Source of the DNA: Pseudomonas sp. F(2018)
GTDB taxonomy: Bacteria > Pseudomonadota > Gammaproteobacteria > Pseudomonadales > Pseudomonadaceae
NCBI RefSeq assembly: GCF_005508865.1
Contig: NZ_SCOM01000006.1
Location: 62,001 to 126,000, forward strand
Length of the DNA stretch: 64,000 bases
Reading direction: 5' to 3'
Part shown: one piece after another, positions 1 through 7,403 of the stretch
Layout: the number at the start of each line of letters is the position of its first letter
Numbering within the stretch: the stretch's first letter is position 1
The notes under the pieces: generated by a model
What the model was told of the DNA's origin: nothing
The model's database searches: none
Seen by the model: only the letters and a program-made list of their open reading frames with translations
Program-made: the position numbers and the translations under genes

Positions 1-342
1 TCGCCGCTGGCGTTCGGCATGCTGTCCGGCAAGTACGCCAACGGCGCCCGGCCAGCCAATGCGCGGATCACCCTGTTCAGCCGCTTCTCGCGCTACACCA
101 ACCCACAGTCACTGGCCGCCTGCGACCGGTACGTGCAGCTGGCCCGAGAGCACGGCCTGGACCCGGCGCAGATGGCGCTGGCCTTCGTCACCCGCCAGCC
201 CTTCGTCACCAGTAACATCATCGGCGCCACCAGCCTGGAACAGCTGGAGAGCAACCTGGGCAGCACCGATCTCCGGCTCTCGGCAGAAGTTCTGGAGGGC
301 ATCGAGGCCATCCATCGCGAACAGCCCAACCCGGCGCCCTGA
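1..342 (+). CDS. tas: Tas-type NADP(H)-dependent aldo-keto reductase, C-terminal part (5' end outside window)
   Basis: Open from the first base in frame 1 and ending with TGA at 340-342, giving 113 visible residues. The visible part closely resembles the C-terminal third of E. coli Tas: a GKY..GA.PA.AR.TLFSRF..Y stretch, then HGLDPAQMALAFV.RQPFV, the IIGAT segment (cofactor-binding region of aldo-keto reductases) and a terminal ..IEAIHREQPNPAP. The family reduces carbonyls with NADPH in a TIM barrel; the true substrate is unknown. The catalytic Asp/Tyr/Lys/His residues lie upstream, outside the window. It converges on nfi, with only 3 bases between the two stop codons. Confidence 0.88.
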   Translation, partial: SPLAFGMLSGKYANGARPANARITLFSRFSRYTNPQSLAACDRYVQLAREHGLDPAQMALAFVTRQPFVTSNIIGATSLEQLESNLGSTDLRLSAEVLEGIEAIHREQPNPAP

Positions 343-345
343 GGC

Positions 346-1053
346 TCAGCCGAACAGATCCGGCGTGCCCGCCTGGGGCGCCGGCATCTCGCCGCGGCGC
401 GAAGCCAGCCGATCCGCCAGACGGGTCGGCTCGGGCAGGCGATAGCCACGGCAGCAGGCCAGCACCAGCTCCACCGCAGTGCCCATGCTCACACGGTGCC
501 CGGGCGAGACGATCAGCGGCTTGACCTTGTCCTTGCTGCGCAGCATCCAGCCGACCTGCTCACCCGCATGCCTGAGCGGCACGCGGGAGCCCTTCTCCTG
601 CGGCAACTCCGCATGGGTACCAACCAGGATGCTCTTGGCCACGCCAATGGTCGGCAACCCGGTCACCACACCCAAGTGCGAGGCGATGCCGAGCCGGCGC
701 GGATGGGCGATGCCCAGGCCATCGCAATAGATCAAATCCGGTATCTGCGGCAGATCGCGCAACGCCTGGAGCAAGGCCGGCAGCTCGCGGAAGGACAGCA
801 GGCCCGGCACATAGGGCATGCTGGTGGGAATGCGCGCCACGCTATGAGCCATCAACTGCAAGGTATCGGCATTGAGCAGCACGGCGGCCGCCAGAGTGAT
901 GCTGCCCTGCTCCTCGAAGCCGACATCCACACCGGCGATCACCCGCGGCGGCACGAAGTCGTCCTCCAGCACCACTCGCTCGGCCAACGTGCCCTGTAGC
1001 ACGCGCGCCTGTTGCGCGGTCCCGTCCCAATCGGCGAAGGGTGATGTATGCAT
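346..1053 (-). CDS. nfi: Endonuclease V (deoxyinosine 3'-endonuclease)
   Basis: 235 residues, near the E. coli Nfi size (223). The enzyme cuts the second phosphodiester 3' of deoxyinosine in damaged DNA. Visible family landmarks: GVDVGF with Asp43, the MPYVPGLLSFRE segment ending in Glu90, and DGLGIAHPRRLG with Asp111, which match the metal-binding D/E/D triad of the family; then GVAKS and GHRVS. I chose the ATG at 1051-1053 because GGAG sits 6-7 bases upstream. An upstream in-frame ATG at 1092 has no Shine-Dalgarno and would add 13 residues. It lies downstream of the acyl-CoA dehydrogenase gene on the same strand (88-base gap), so it may be cotranscribed by read-through, although no functional link is obvious. 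Confidence 0.92.
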   Translation of the reverse strand: MHTSPFADWDGTAQQARVLQGTLAERVVLEDDFVPPRVIAGVDVGFEEQGSITLAAAVLLNADTLQLMAHSVARIPTSMPYVPGLLSFRELPALLQALRDLPQIPDLIYCDGLGIAHPRRLGIASHLGVVTGLPTIGVAKSILVGTHAELPQEKGSRVPLRHAGEQVGWMLRSKDKVKPLIVSPGHRVSMGTAVELVLACCRGYRLPEPTRLADRLASRRGEMPAPQAGTPDLFG

Positions 1054-1141
1054 CGGCAACTCCAATCCCGCAATGGATCGGTAGACCGACATGGGCAGAG
1101 GCTGGTTCGCCCGCGACGACCGCAGGCGAACCAGGAGAGGC

Positions 1142-2278
1142 TTACAGCGAGCGGGAGATGATCTCTTTCATGATCTCGTTGGTGCCGGCATAGATGCGCT
1201 GCACCCGCGAGTCGGCCCAGGCGCGGGCGATCGGGTATTCCCACATGTAGCCGTAGCCGCCGTGCAGCTGCACGCACTCGTCGATCACCTTGCACTGCAG
1301 GTCGGTACCCCAGTACTTGAGCATCGCCGCGGTCGGCACATCCAGCTTGCCCTGCAGGTGCAGCTCCAGGCAGCGGTCGACGAACACCCGACCGATCTGC
1401 GCCTCGGTGGTCATCTCGGCCAGCTTGAAGCGGGTGTTCTGGAAGTCCGACACGGACTTGCCGAAGGCCTTGCGCTCACGGGTGTAGTCCAGAGTCCACT
1501 TGATCGCCGCCTCGGCCGAGGCGATGGCGCCCACGCCCACGGTCAGGCGCTCCTGGGGCAGCTCCTGCATCAGGTAGACGAAGCCCATGCCTTCCTTGCC
1601 GAGCAGGTTGTCCTTGGGAATGCGCACGTCCTGGAAGAACAGCTCGGAGGTGTCCTGGGCCTTCATGCCGACCTTCTCCAGGCGCTTGCCCTTGGAGAAG
1701 CCCGGGGTGTTGGCATCCACCAGGAACAGGCTGATGCCCTTGGCGCCGCCCTTGGGATCGGTCTTGGCCACGACTATCACCATGTCGGCCAGCCAGCCAT
1801 TGGTGATGAAGGTCTTGGAGCCGTTGATCACATAGTGATCGCCATCCAGGACGGCGGTGGTTTTCACGCCCTGCAGGTCGGAGCCGGTGCCCGGCTCGGT
1901 CATGGCGATGGCGGTGACCACTTCGCCGGTCACCATCTTCGGCAGGTAGTGCTGCTTCTGCGCTTCGCTGCCGTAGTGAAGAATGTAGGGCGCGACGATG
2001 TCCGAGTGCAGCGAGAAGCCGACGCCGGACAGGCCGAGGCGCGACTGCTCCTCGATCACCACGGCGCTGTAGAGGAAGTCGGCGCTCATGCCGCCGTATT
2101 CCTCGGGAATGTGCGAGCAGAGCATGCCGGCATCCCCGGCCTTGTTCCACAGGGCGCGGTCGATGTGACCGTCCTTTTCCCACTGGGCGTGGAAAGGCGC
2201 CGCCTCCTGCTCGAAGAACTTGCGCACGGACTCGCGGAACAGCTCGTGCTCGGAGCTGAACAGGGTTCTTGGAATCAT
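1142..2278 (-). CDS. Acyl-CoA dehydrogenase (FAD)
   Basis: 378 residues with the complete acyl-CoA dehydrogenase architecture: an N-terminal helical domain, a middle beta domain with the AMTEPGTGSD FAD/substrate motif (about 126-134) and FITNG, and a C-terminal helical domain with GGYGYM.EYP and YAGTNEI. Where medium-chain enzymes carry the catalytic Glu just before GT, this protein has Ala. The likely base is Glu243 in LPQERL, the position used by long-chain and isovaleryl-CoA dehydrogenases. The chain length of the substrate cannot be read. The start at 2276-2278 has AGCAGGTG upstream; an ATG 13 codons earlier lacks support. It is transcribed divergently from the DJ-1/AraC regulator at 2419, which may control it. 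Confidence 0.9.
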   Translation of the reverse strand: MIPRTLFSSEHELFRESVRKFFEQEAAPFHAQWEKDGHIDRALWNKAGDAGMLCSHIPEEYGGMSADFLYSAVVIEEQSRLGLSGVGFSLHSDIVAPYILHYGSEAQKQHYLPKMVTGEVVTAIAMTEPGTGSDLQGVKTTAVLDGDHYVINGSKTFITNGWLADMVIVVAKTDPKGGAKGISLFLVDANTPGFSKGKRLEKVGMKAQDTSELFFQDVRIPKDNLLGKEGMGFVYLMQELPQERLTVGVGAIASAEAAIKWTLDYTRERKAFGKSVSDFQNTRFKLAEMTTEAQIGRVFVDRCLELHLQGKLDVPTAAMLKYWGTDLQCKVIDECVQLHGGYGYMWEYPIARAWADSRVQRIYAGTNEIMKEIISRSL

Positions 2279-2418
2279 TGTTACACCTGCTTCTGAGTGA
2301 TCGTTGGGTGCCCACACTCTAGGCCAGCACCGTTATCGGGGGCACTGGACACATGCGACAAAAAATAAGACGATCCAGCCACCTGATGACCGTTTAATCA
2401 CCAACAAGAACAACAAAC

Positions 2419-3402
2419 ATGTCGCCCACACGCATCGCCATACTCGCCACCGACGGCGTCTTCGCGGCCACCCTGATGCAGGCCCGGGACTTCTTCCACA
2501 TGGCCGGACTGCGCCACGGCAAGCAGCAGGGCCTGGGCCCCACCTCGGCGTTCCAGATCCGCGTGGTCAGCCCGGACGGCCAGGCCGTGACCAGCTTCAG
2601 CGAGGCGGTGATCCCGGTGGATGGCAGCCTGGGCGAGGCCGAGGTGGTGATCCTGCCGGCGTTCTGGGGCGACTTCGACGCCCTCTGCCAGCGCTGCCCC
2701 GAGGTCCTCCCCTGGCTGCGCGAACGGCACGCCGCCGGCAGCGCCATCTGCGGCGAGGCCACCGGCGTGTTCTGGATGGCCCAGGCCGGCCTACTCGACG
2801 GCAAGGAGGCGACCACCTACTGGCGTTTCTTCCGCGAGTTCGCCGAGCGCTTCCCCAAGGTATTGCTGAACCAGGACAAGCACCTGTCGGACGCCGACAA
2901 CCTGTACTGCGCCGGCGGCGTCACCTCGGCCTGCGACCTCTACATCTACCTGATCGAGCGCTACTGCGGCGCCGGCATCGCCCAGGGCGTATCGCGCGAC
3001 ATCCTCTACGAGACCCAGCGCAGCTACAGCCCGGGGCGCATCGGCTTCGGCGGACAGAAGCTGCACCAGGACGTGGCCATCCTGCAGGTACAGCAGTGGC
3101 TGGAAGAGCACTTCGCCGAGAAATTCCGCATCGAGGACGTGGCGCGCCAGCACGGCATGAGCATTCGCAACTTCATGCGGCGCTTCCAGGCGGCGACCGG
3201 CGACAAACCCCTGCACTACCTGCAGCGCCTGCGCATCGAAACGGCCAAGGGCCTGCTCAGCGCCACTCGCAAGAGCATCAAGACCATCAGCTACGAAGTG
3301 GGCTACGACGACGCCAGCTTCTTCGCCCGCCTGTTCCGCCAGCATGCCGAGCTGTCACCCAATCAGTACCGCCGGCAGTTCCAGCACAAGGACAGCGCCT
3401 GA
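2419..3402 (+). CDS. GlxA-type transcriptional regulator (DJ-1/PfpI domain + AraC HTH)
   Basis: 327 residues. Residues about 4-190 form a DJ-1/PfpI (class I glutamine amidotransferase-like) sensor domain with a candidate nucleophile-elbow Cys111 (ICGEATG) followed by the LLDGKEATTYW segment typical of GlxA proteins. Residues about 225-322 form the AraC/XylS double helix-turn-helix, with IEDVARQHGMSIRNFMRRFQ as the first helix pair and the ISYEVGYDDASFFARLFR signature as the second. It is probably a cytoplasmic activator responding to a small metabolite. Its 5' end faces the acyl-CoA dehydrogenase gene across 140 bp, so that gene or its own promoter is the natural target. The ligand is unknown; relatives include regulators of arginine, carnitine and glycine betaine use. 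Confidence 0.88.
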   Translation: MSPTRIAILATDGVFAATLMQARDFFHMAGLRHGKQQGLGPTSAFQIRVVSPDGQAVTSFSEAVIPVDGSLGEAEVVILPAFWGDFDALCQRCPEVLPWLRERHAAGSAICGEATGVFWMAQAGLLDGKEATTYWRFFREFAERFPKVLLNQDKHLSDADNLYCAGGVTSACDLYIYLIERYCGAGIAQGVSRDILYETQRSYSPGRIGFGGQKLHQDVAILQVQQWLEEHFAEKFRIEDVARQHGMSIRNFMRRFQAATGDKPLHYLQRLRIETAKGLLSATRKSIKTISYEVGYDDASFFARLFRQHAELSPNQYRRQFQHKDSA

Positions 3403-3435
3403 GCGCAGGCCGCCTTACGCAGGCCGCAGAAACGC

Positions 3436-3463
3436 AGAAGGGCCACCCATGGGCAGCCCTTCT
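3436..3463. terminator. Hairpin between convergent regulator and zapE genes
   Basis: An 8-bp perfect stem (AGAAGGGC / GCCCTTCT) with a 12-base loop lies between the 3' ends of the GlxA-type gene and zapE. No long T tract follows on either strand, so it is a weak or bidirectional terminator at best. Confidence 0.5.
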
Positions 3464-3481
3464 CGCTGAAGCGTGTCGCCG

Positions 3482-4576
3482 TTACGGCTTGTGCGGCCGC
3501 GACAGGAACTCGTGGGACTGCATCTCCAGCAGGCGGCTGAGGGTGCGCTGGAACTCGAAGCTCAGGCGGCCGCCGGTATACAGGTCCTTCAACTCCACCT
3601 CGGCGGAGATGATCAGCTTGACGTTGCGGTCGTAGAACTCGTCCACCAGGTTGATGAAGCGCCGCGCCATGTCGTCCTTGGCCACGCCCATCTGCTCGAC
3701 GTTGGCCAGGATCACCGCGTGGAAGATCTTGCCCAGCTCGATGTAGTCGTTCTGGCTGCGCGGGCCGTCGCACAGCTCGCGGAACTCGAACCAGGCCACG
3801 TCGTCGCCTTCCTTGCGCGCCATGATCGGACGATTCTCGATCATCAGCGCCTTGTTCTCTTCCACCTTGCAGTGCTCGGGCAGCAGGCTATTGAAGCTCT
3901 TCTCCAGGCTGATCTCGGCCTCGGCATCCAGCGGCCAGTGGAACAGCTCGGCCTGCTCAAGGGCACGCAGGCGATAGTCCACGCCGCTGTCGACGTTGAC
4001 CACCTCGGTGTACTGCTTGACCAGGGCTATGGCCGGCAGGAAGCGCGCGCGCTGCAGGCCGTCCTTGTACAGGCCGTCCGGCACGATGTTGGAGGTGGCC
4101 ACCAGGCTCACGCCGTTCTTGAACAGCTCCTCCAGCAGGGTGGCGAGGATCATGGCGTCGGTGATATCGCTGACGAAGAACTCGTCGAAGCAGATCACCC
4201 GCGCCTCGTCGGCGAAGCGCTTGCCGATGATGGTCAGCGGGTTCTTCTCACCCTTGAGGGTGCGCATTTCCTCGTGCACACGCTTCATGAAGCGGTGGAA
4301 GTGGGTGCGCATCTTCTGCTCGAACGGCAGCGCATCGAAGAAGGTATCGACCAGGTAGGTCTTGCCGCGGCCGACGCCACCCCAGAAGTAGATGCCCTTG
4401 ACCGGCTCCTGGCGTTTCTTGCCGAACAGCTTGCCGAACAGCCCGGAGGAAGCCTGGGAGTCGGCCACCAGATCGTCGTACAGACGCTGCAGGTGGCGCA
4501 CGGCGTTTTCCTGCGCGGCGTCGTGGAAGAAGTCCGGCCGCTTCAGATCGGCCTGATAACGCTCAAGAGGAGTCAT
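3482..4576 (-). CDS. zapE: Cell division ATPase ZapE (AFG1/LACE1 family)
   Basis: 364 residues, as expected for ZapE. The Walker A motif GGVGRGKT sits near residue 67 and Walker B is VICFDEFFV near residue 120, followed by TSNI..DGLYKDGLQR (sensor region of the family). ZapE is a cytoplasmic P-loop ATPase that acts at the Z-ring of dividing cells under stress in E. coli. In Pseudomonas it lies next to trpS, as here. A strong terminator for trpS lies between 4595 and 4629 and ends only about 19 bases before this start. zapE must therefore depend on read-through or on a promoter inside the end of trpS. Confidence 0.93.
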   Translation of the reverse strand: MTPLERYQADLKRPDFFHDAAQENAVRHLQRLYDDLVADSQASSGLFGKLFGKKRQEPVKGIYFWGGVGRGKTYLVDTFFDALPFEQKMRTHFHRFMKRVHEEMRTLKGEKNPLTIIGKRFADEARVICFDEFFVSDITDAMILATLLEELFKNGVSLVATSNIVPDGLYKDGLQRARFLPAIALVKQYTEVVNVDSGVDYRLRALEQAELFHWPLDAEAEISLEKSFNSLLPEHCKVEENKALMIENRPIMARKEGDDVAWFEFRELCDGPRSQNDYIELGKIFHAVILANVEQMGVAKDDMARRFINLVDEFYDRNVKLIISAEVELKDLYTGGRLSFEFQRTLSRLLEMQSHEFLSRPHKP

Positions 4577-4594
4577 GCTGGGAACTTCGGTAAC

Positions 4595-4629
4595 AAAAAC
4601 GGGGCGGTCACTTTAGCGACGGCCCCGTT
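4595..4629 (-). terminator. Rho-independent terminator of trpS
   Basis: Read on the minus strand, AACGGGGC.GTC pairs with GAC.GCCCCGTT (one internal mismatch) around a short loop and is followed by TTTTTG. It lies 22 bases after the trpS stop and directly ahead of zapE. Confidence 0.82.
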
Positions 4630-4650
4630 GCTTGGCAATCACGCCGTGTC

Positions 4651-5997
4651 TCACTCCTGCGGGGCGAGAGCCTCGCGCAGGCGGGCGATGGCGACATCCA
4701 CGGCGGCGGCGTCAGCAAAGGCCGGACTATTGCCGACCGACTCGCCATCCAGCCACACGGAGAAGGCCTGGCCCTCGGCGCGCACATCCAGCGCCTCGCC
4801 GGACTGCAGGCGCCTGCTGGCCTGGCCGGCAGCCTTGCCGTCGGCGAAGGACTTTGACAGCAGCAGCTGCTCGCCGGCGGCGTCCAGCAGGCGGAAGCGG
4901 AAGCTACCGTCCTCGTCACGGAAACTGACGAAGCGCGCGCTCTTGGCCGCTTTCTTCTTCTCGCCACCGAGGGTCTGCACCTGCTCGCGGAACGAGCGCA
5001 GGCCCACCGCCTCGCGCAGCTCGCCGAGGAACGGGGTGGCGATCTTGCGCGCCTTGGCGGCACCCGCCAGGAGAATGTCTTCCAGGTCGGCCGGCTTGGT
5101 GATCAGCGCGTTGTAGCGCTCGCGGGCCTCGCCCAGCTCGGCGTCGAGCAGCTGGAACAGGCGGTTCTTCGCCTCGCCCCAGGCCAGGCCGCCTTCCAGC
5201 TCGGCGCGGAACTCGGCCTGCTGGGCGGGGGTGGCAAAGGCCTGGTACAGGGTGAACAGGTGCGAGCCGTCGGCATCCTTGGGTTCGCCCGGCAGCCTGG
5301 AGTCGGTGACGATGCGCGCGATCGCCTCCTTCAGCTGCTTGGCAGTGCCAAACAGCGGGATGGTGTTGTCGTAGCTCTTGCTCATCTTGCGACCGTCGAG
5401 GCCGGGCAGGGTCGCCACTTCCTCCTCGATCACCGCCTCGGGCAGGGTGAACAGCTCCTTGCCCTGACCGAACAGGTGGTTGAAGCGCTGGCCGATATCA
5501 CGGGCCATCTCCACGTGCTGGATCTGGTCGCGGCCGACCGGCACCTTGTGCGCGTTGAACATCAGGATGTCCGCCGCCATCAGCACCGGGTAGCTGAACA
5601 GCCCCATGGTGATACCGGCATCCGGGTCTTCACCCTGCTCGACGTTCTTGTCCACCGAGGCCTTGTAGGCGTGGGCGCGGTTGAGCAGGCCCTTGCCCGC
5701 GACGCAGGTGAGCAGCCAGCACAGCTCGGGAATCTCGGGAATGTCGGACTGGCGATAGAAGGTCGCCTTGTTCACGTCCAGCCCAAGAGCCAGCCAGGTG
5801 GCGGCGATCTCCAGGCGCGAACGCTGGATACGCGCCGGCTCGTCGCACTTGATCAGCGCGTGGTAGTCGGCGAGGAAGTAGAAGGAGTCGGCGTCGGCGG
5901 CGCGGCTGGCGACGATGGCCGGGCGGATGGCGCCGGCGTAGTTGCCCAGGTGCGGGGTGCCGGTGGTGGTGATGCCGGTGAGGATACGGGTGGTCAT
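4651..5997 (-). CDS. trpS: Tryptophanyl-tRNA synthetase with C-terminal extension
   Basis: 448 residues, about 110 longer than the E. coli enzyme (334). It is a class I synthetase that activates Trp and charges tRNA-Trp in the cytoplasm. The HIGH-type motif is TPHLGN (14-19) and the KMSKS motif is at 204-208. GRDQIQHVEMARDI and the AGKGLLNRAHAYK loop are the expected family segments. Residues about 335-448 form an extra domain: a charged linker (GGEKKKAAKS), then RFVSFRDEDGSFRFRL, which resembles a YegP/DUF1508-type beta unit. Long TrpS of this kind is, to my memory, usual in Pseudomonas; the role of the tail is not known to me. It follows the hydrolase gene by 11 bases. Confidence 0.95.
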   Translation of the reverse strand: MTTRILTGITTTGTPHLGNYAGAIRPAIVASRAADADSFYFLADYHALIKCDEPARIQRSRLEIAATWLALGLDVNKATFYRQSDIPEIPELCWLLTCVAGKGLLNRAHAYKASVDKNVEQGEDPDAGITMGLFSYPVLMAADILMFNAHKVPVGRDQIQHVEMARDIGQRFNHLFGQGKELFTLPEAVIEEEVATLPGLDGRKMSKSYDNTIPLFGTAKQLKEAIARIVTDSRLPGEPKDADGSHLFTLYQAFATPAQQAEFRAELEGGLAWGEAKNRLFQLLDAELGEARERYNALITKPADLEDILLAGAAKARKIATPFLGELREAVGLRSFREQVQTLGGEKKKAAKSARFVSFRDEDGSFRFRLLDAAGEQLLLSKSFADGKAAGQASRRLQSGEALDVRAEGQAFSVWLDGESVGNSPAFADAAAVDVAIARLREALAPQE

Positions 5998-6008
5998 AGT
6001 GGTTTCGC

Positions 6009-6638
6009 TTATTGGATACGCGGCTGAACCAGGTCTTTCAGCTCAGGCAACTTGCCGTGAAAAAAGTGGCCGCATTCTGCCACCTTCAGCAGCTCATGGG
6101 CACGGGGAAGCGCTGCCGACCAGGCGTAGACCGCCGCGGGCTCCACCACCTCGTCCTGCTCCGGCTGTATTACCACCAGCTCGCCGCCTTGCGGCAGGTG
6201 CTCGGGCGCCTGCAGGCGATGCACGGCGGGCGCGACCATGAACAGTTTCTCGGTCGCCACACCCTGGTCTTCCAGACGCCCGGCCACAGCGCCGGCGACG
6301 AAGCCACCGAAGGAGAAGCCGAGCAGGGTCAACGGCAGTTCGGGGTATTGGCCACGCAACCAGTGGGCGACTGCCTCGGCGTCATCCACCTCGCCGCTGC
6401 CCATGTCGTGGTTGCCGGCACTGGCACCGACGCCGCGGTAGTTGAAGCGCAAGGTGTGATAGCCCATGTCGCGCACCGCGCGCTGCAGGGTGGAGACCAC
6501 CTTGTTGAGCATGGTGCCGCCCTGCACCGGGTTGGGGTGGCAGATCAGGGCAACGCCGCGGGCGTCCGGCACTTCACAGAACAGGGCTTCGAGCTGGCCG
6601 CAGGGACCGTCGAGCAGCAGAGGGGTTTCGCGGATCAA
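6009..6638 (-). CDS. Alpha/beta hydrolase (serine hydrolase, OsmC/dienelactone-type fold)
   Basis: 209 residues from a TTG start at 6636-6638, chosen because the conserved RETPLLLDGP N-terminus begins two codons later and an upstream GGAG is present. The alternative ATG at 6698 has no Shine-Dalgarno. HPNPVQGGTM, RFNYRGVGAS, the nucleophile elbow GFSFGG and the late ECGHFFHG (catalytic His) give a complete Ser/Asp/His hydrolase. No signal peptide is seen, so it is cytoplasmic. The substrate is unknown. It sits 11 bases upstream of trpS on the same strand and is probably cotranscribed with it. Confidence 0.82.
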   Translation of the reverse strand: MIRETPLLLDGPCGQLEALFCEVPDARGVALICHPNPVQGGTMLNKVVSTLQRAVRDMGYHTLRFNYRGVGASAGNHDMGSGEVDDAEAVAHWLRGQYPELPLTLLGFSFGGFVAGAVAGRLEDQGVATEKLFMVAPAVHRLQAPEHLPQGGELVVIQPEQDEVVEPAAVYAWSAALPRAHELLKVAECGHFFHGKLPELKDLVQPRIQ

Positions 6639-6773
6639 CAGCAGGAACTCCGTGACCCCGGACAGGGTCGACACGTCTTGGTTAGGCACATCGCACAACA
6701 GGGCTTTGCCGCGGTATACAGCGCCGGCGAGAGCCGCTACCGTAAAACAAAGCCGCTTTCAGAGGAAGGACTC

Positions 6774-7208
6774 GTGGAACAATCGCTCACCCCCTGGCTG
6801 CTGCCCGCCATCGCCCTGCTGGTTGGCGTCGCCATCGGCTTCCTGGCGGCACGCCTGCTGCCCAACGCCGCACCCAGCCGCACCCAGCGCCAGCTGGACG
6901 AAATGCAGCAGCGCTTCGACAGCTACCAGAGCGAAGTGGTGACCCATTTCAACACCACCGCCAGCCTGGTGAAGAAGCTCACCCAGAGCTACCAGGACGT
7001 GCAGGAGCACCTGTCCCACGGCGCCAACCGCCTGGCCGCCGACGAGCTGACCCGTCAGCGCCTGCTGGCCGCCCTCAACACCGACGACGGCAAGGCCCCG
7101 CGCGAGCGCCTGACCCCGCCGAAGAGCAACGAGGCACCCAAGGACTACGCGCCGAAGGAGCCGGACAGCCCCGGCACTCTGGACGAGACTTTCGGCCTCA
7201 AGCGCTGA
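6774..7208 (+). CDS. yhcB: YhcB/ZapG family inner-membrane protein (DUF1043)
   Basis: 144 residues from a GTG start with an excellent AGGAAGGA Shine-Dalgarno 3 bases upstream; no ATG is available nearby. An N-terminal membrane segment (about residues 8-26, PWLLPAIALLVGVAIGFLAA) is followed by a coiled-coil region (RTQRQLDEMQQRFDSYQSEV, then LVKKLTQSYQDVQEHL), with a disordered acidic/Pro-rich tail. In E. coli YhcB (ZapG) links cell division, envelope synthesis and elongasome components. The gene stands alone, divergent from the hydrolase-trpS unit, and ends in a good terminator. Confidence 0.88.
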   Translation: MEQSLTPWLLPAIALLVGVAIGFLAARLLPNAAPSRTQRQLDEMQQRFDSYQSEVVTHFNTTASLVKKLTQSYQDVQEHLSHGANRLAADELTRQRLLAALNTDDGKAPRERLTPPKSNEAPKDYAPKEPDSPGTLDETFGLKR

Positions 7209-7222
7209 AGCCGGCCCAACCC

Positions 7223-7250
7223 AAAGGCCCCGCCAATGCGGGGCTTTTTT
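7223..7250 (+). terminator. Rho-independent terminator of yhcB
   Basis: AAAG-CCCCGC / GCGGGGCTTT stem with a 4-5 base loop, followed by six T residues, starting 15 bases after the yhcB stop. Confidence 0.85.
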
Positions 7251-7285
7251 ATGCGTCCGCGGGGCAGGTTAAGCCCGCCAATTAT

Positions 7286-7347
7286 CCGTAGGGTGCACCA
7301 TGCGCACCCGCCGTGGCCTGTCTTGGTGCGCACAGCGCACCCTACGG
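7286..7347. repeat. Intergenic inverted repeat (REP-like, GTAGGGTGC type)
   Basis: CCGTAGGGTGC at 7286-7296 and its complement GCACCCTACGG at 7337-7347 enclose inner GCGCACC / GGTGCGC arms. It lies in the 195-bp gap between the convergent yhcB and cysNC genes. The pattern is typical of dispersed palindromic repeats of Pseudomonas; copy number cannot be judged from one window. Confidence 0.6.
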
Positions 7348-7354
7348 AGCCGTT

Positions 7355-7389
7355 AAAACAAAAAGCCCCGCACTAGGCAGGGCTTTTCT
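7355..7389 (-). terminator. Rho-independent terminator of cysD-cysNC
   Basis: On the minus strand AAAAGCCCTGC pairs with GCGGGGCTTTT (one G-T pair) around CTAGT and runs into TTTTTGTTTT. It begins 14 bases after the cysNC stop. Confidence 0.85.
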
Positions 7390-7403
7390 TACCGACGTCG
7401 CGA

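Noticed and set aside
6639..6698. Upstream ATG start for the alpha/beta hydrolase
   Set aside because: No Shine-Dalgarno, and the extra 20 residues precede the conserved RETPLLLDGP N-terminus; kept only as an alternative.
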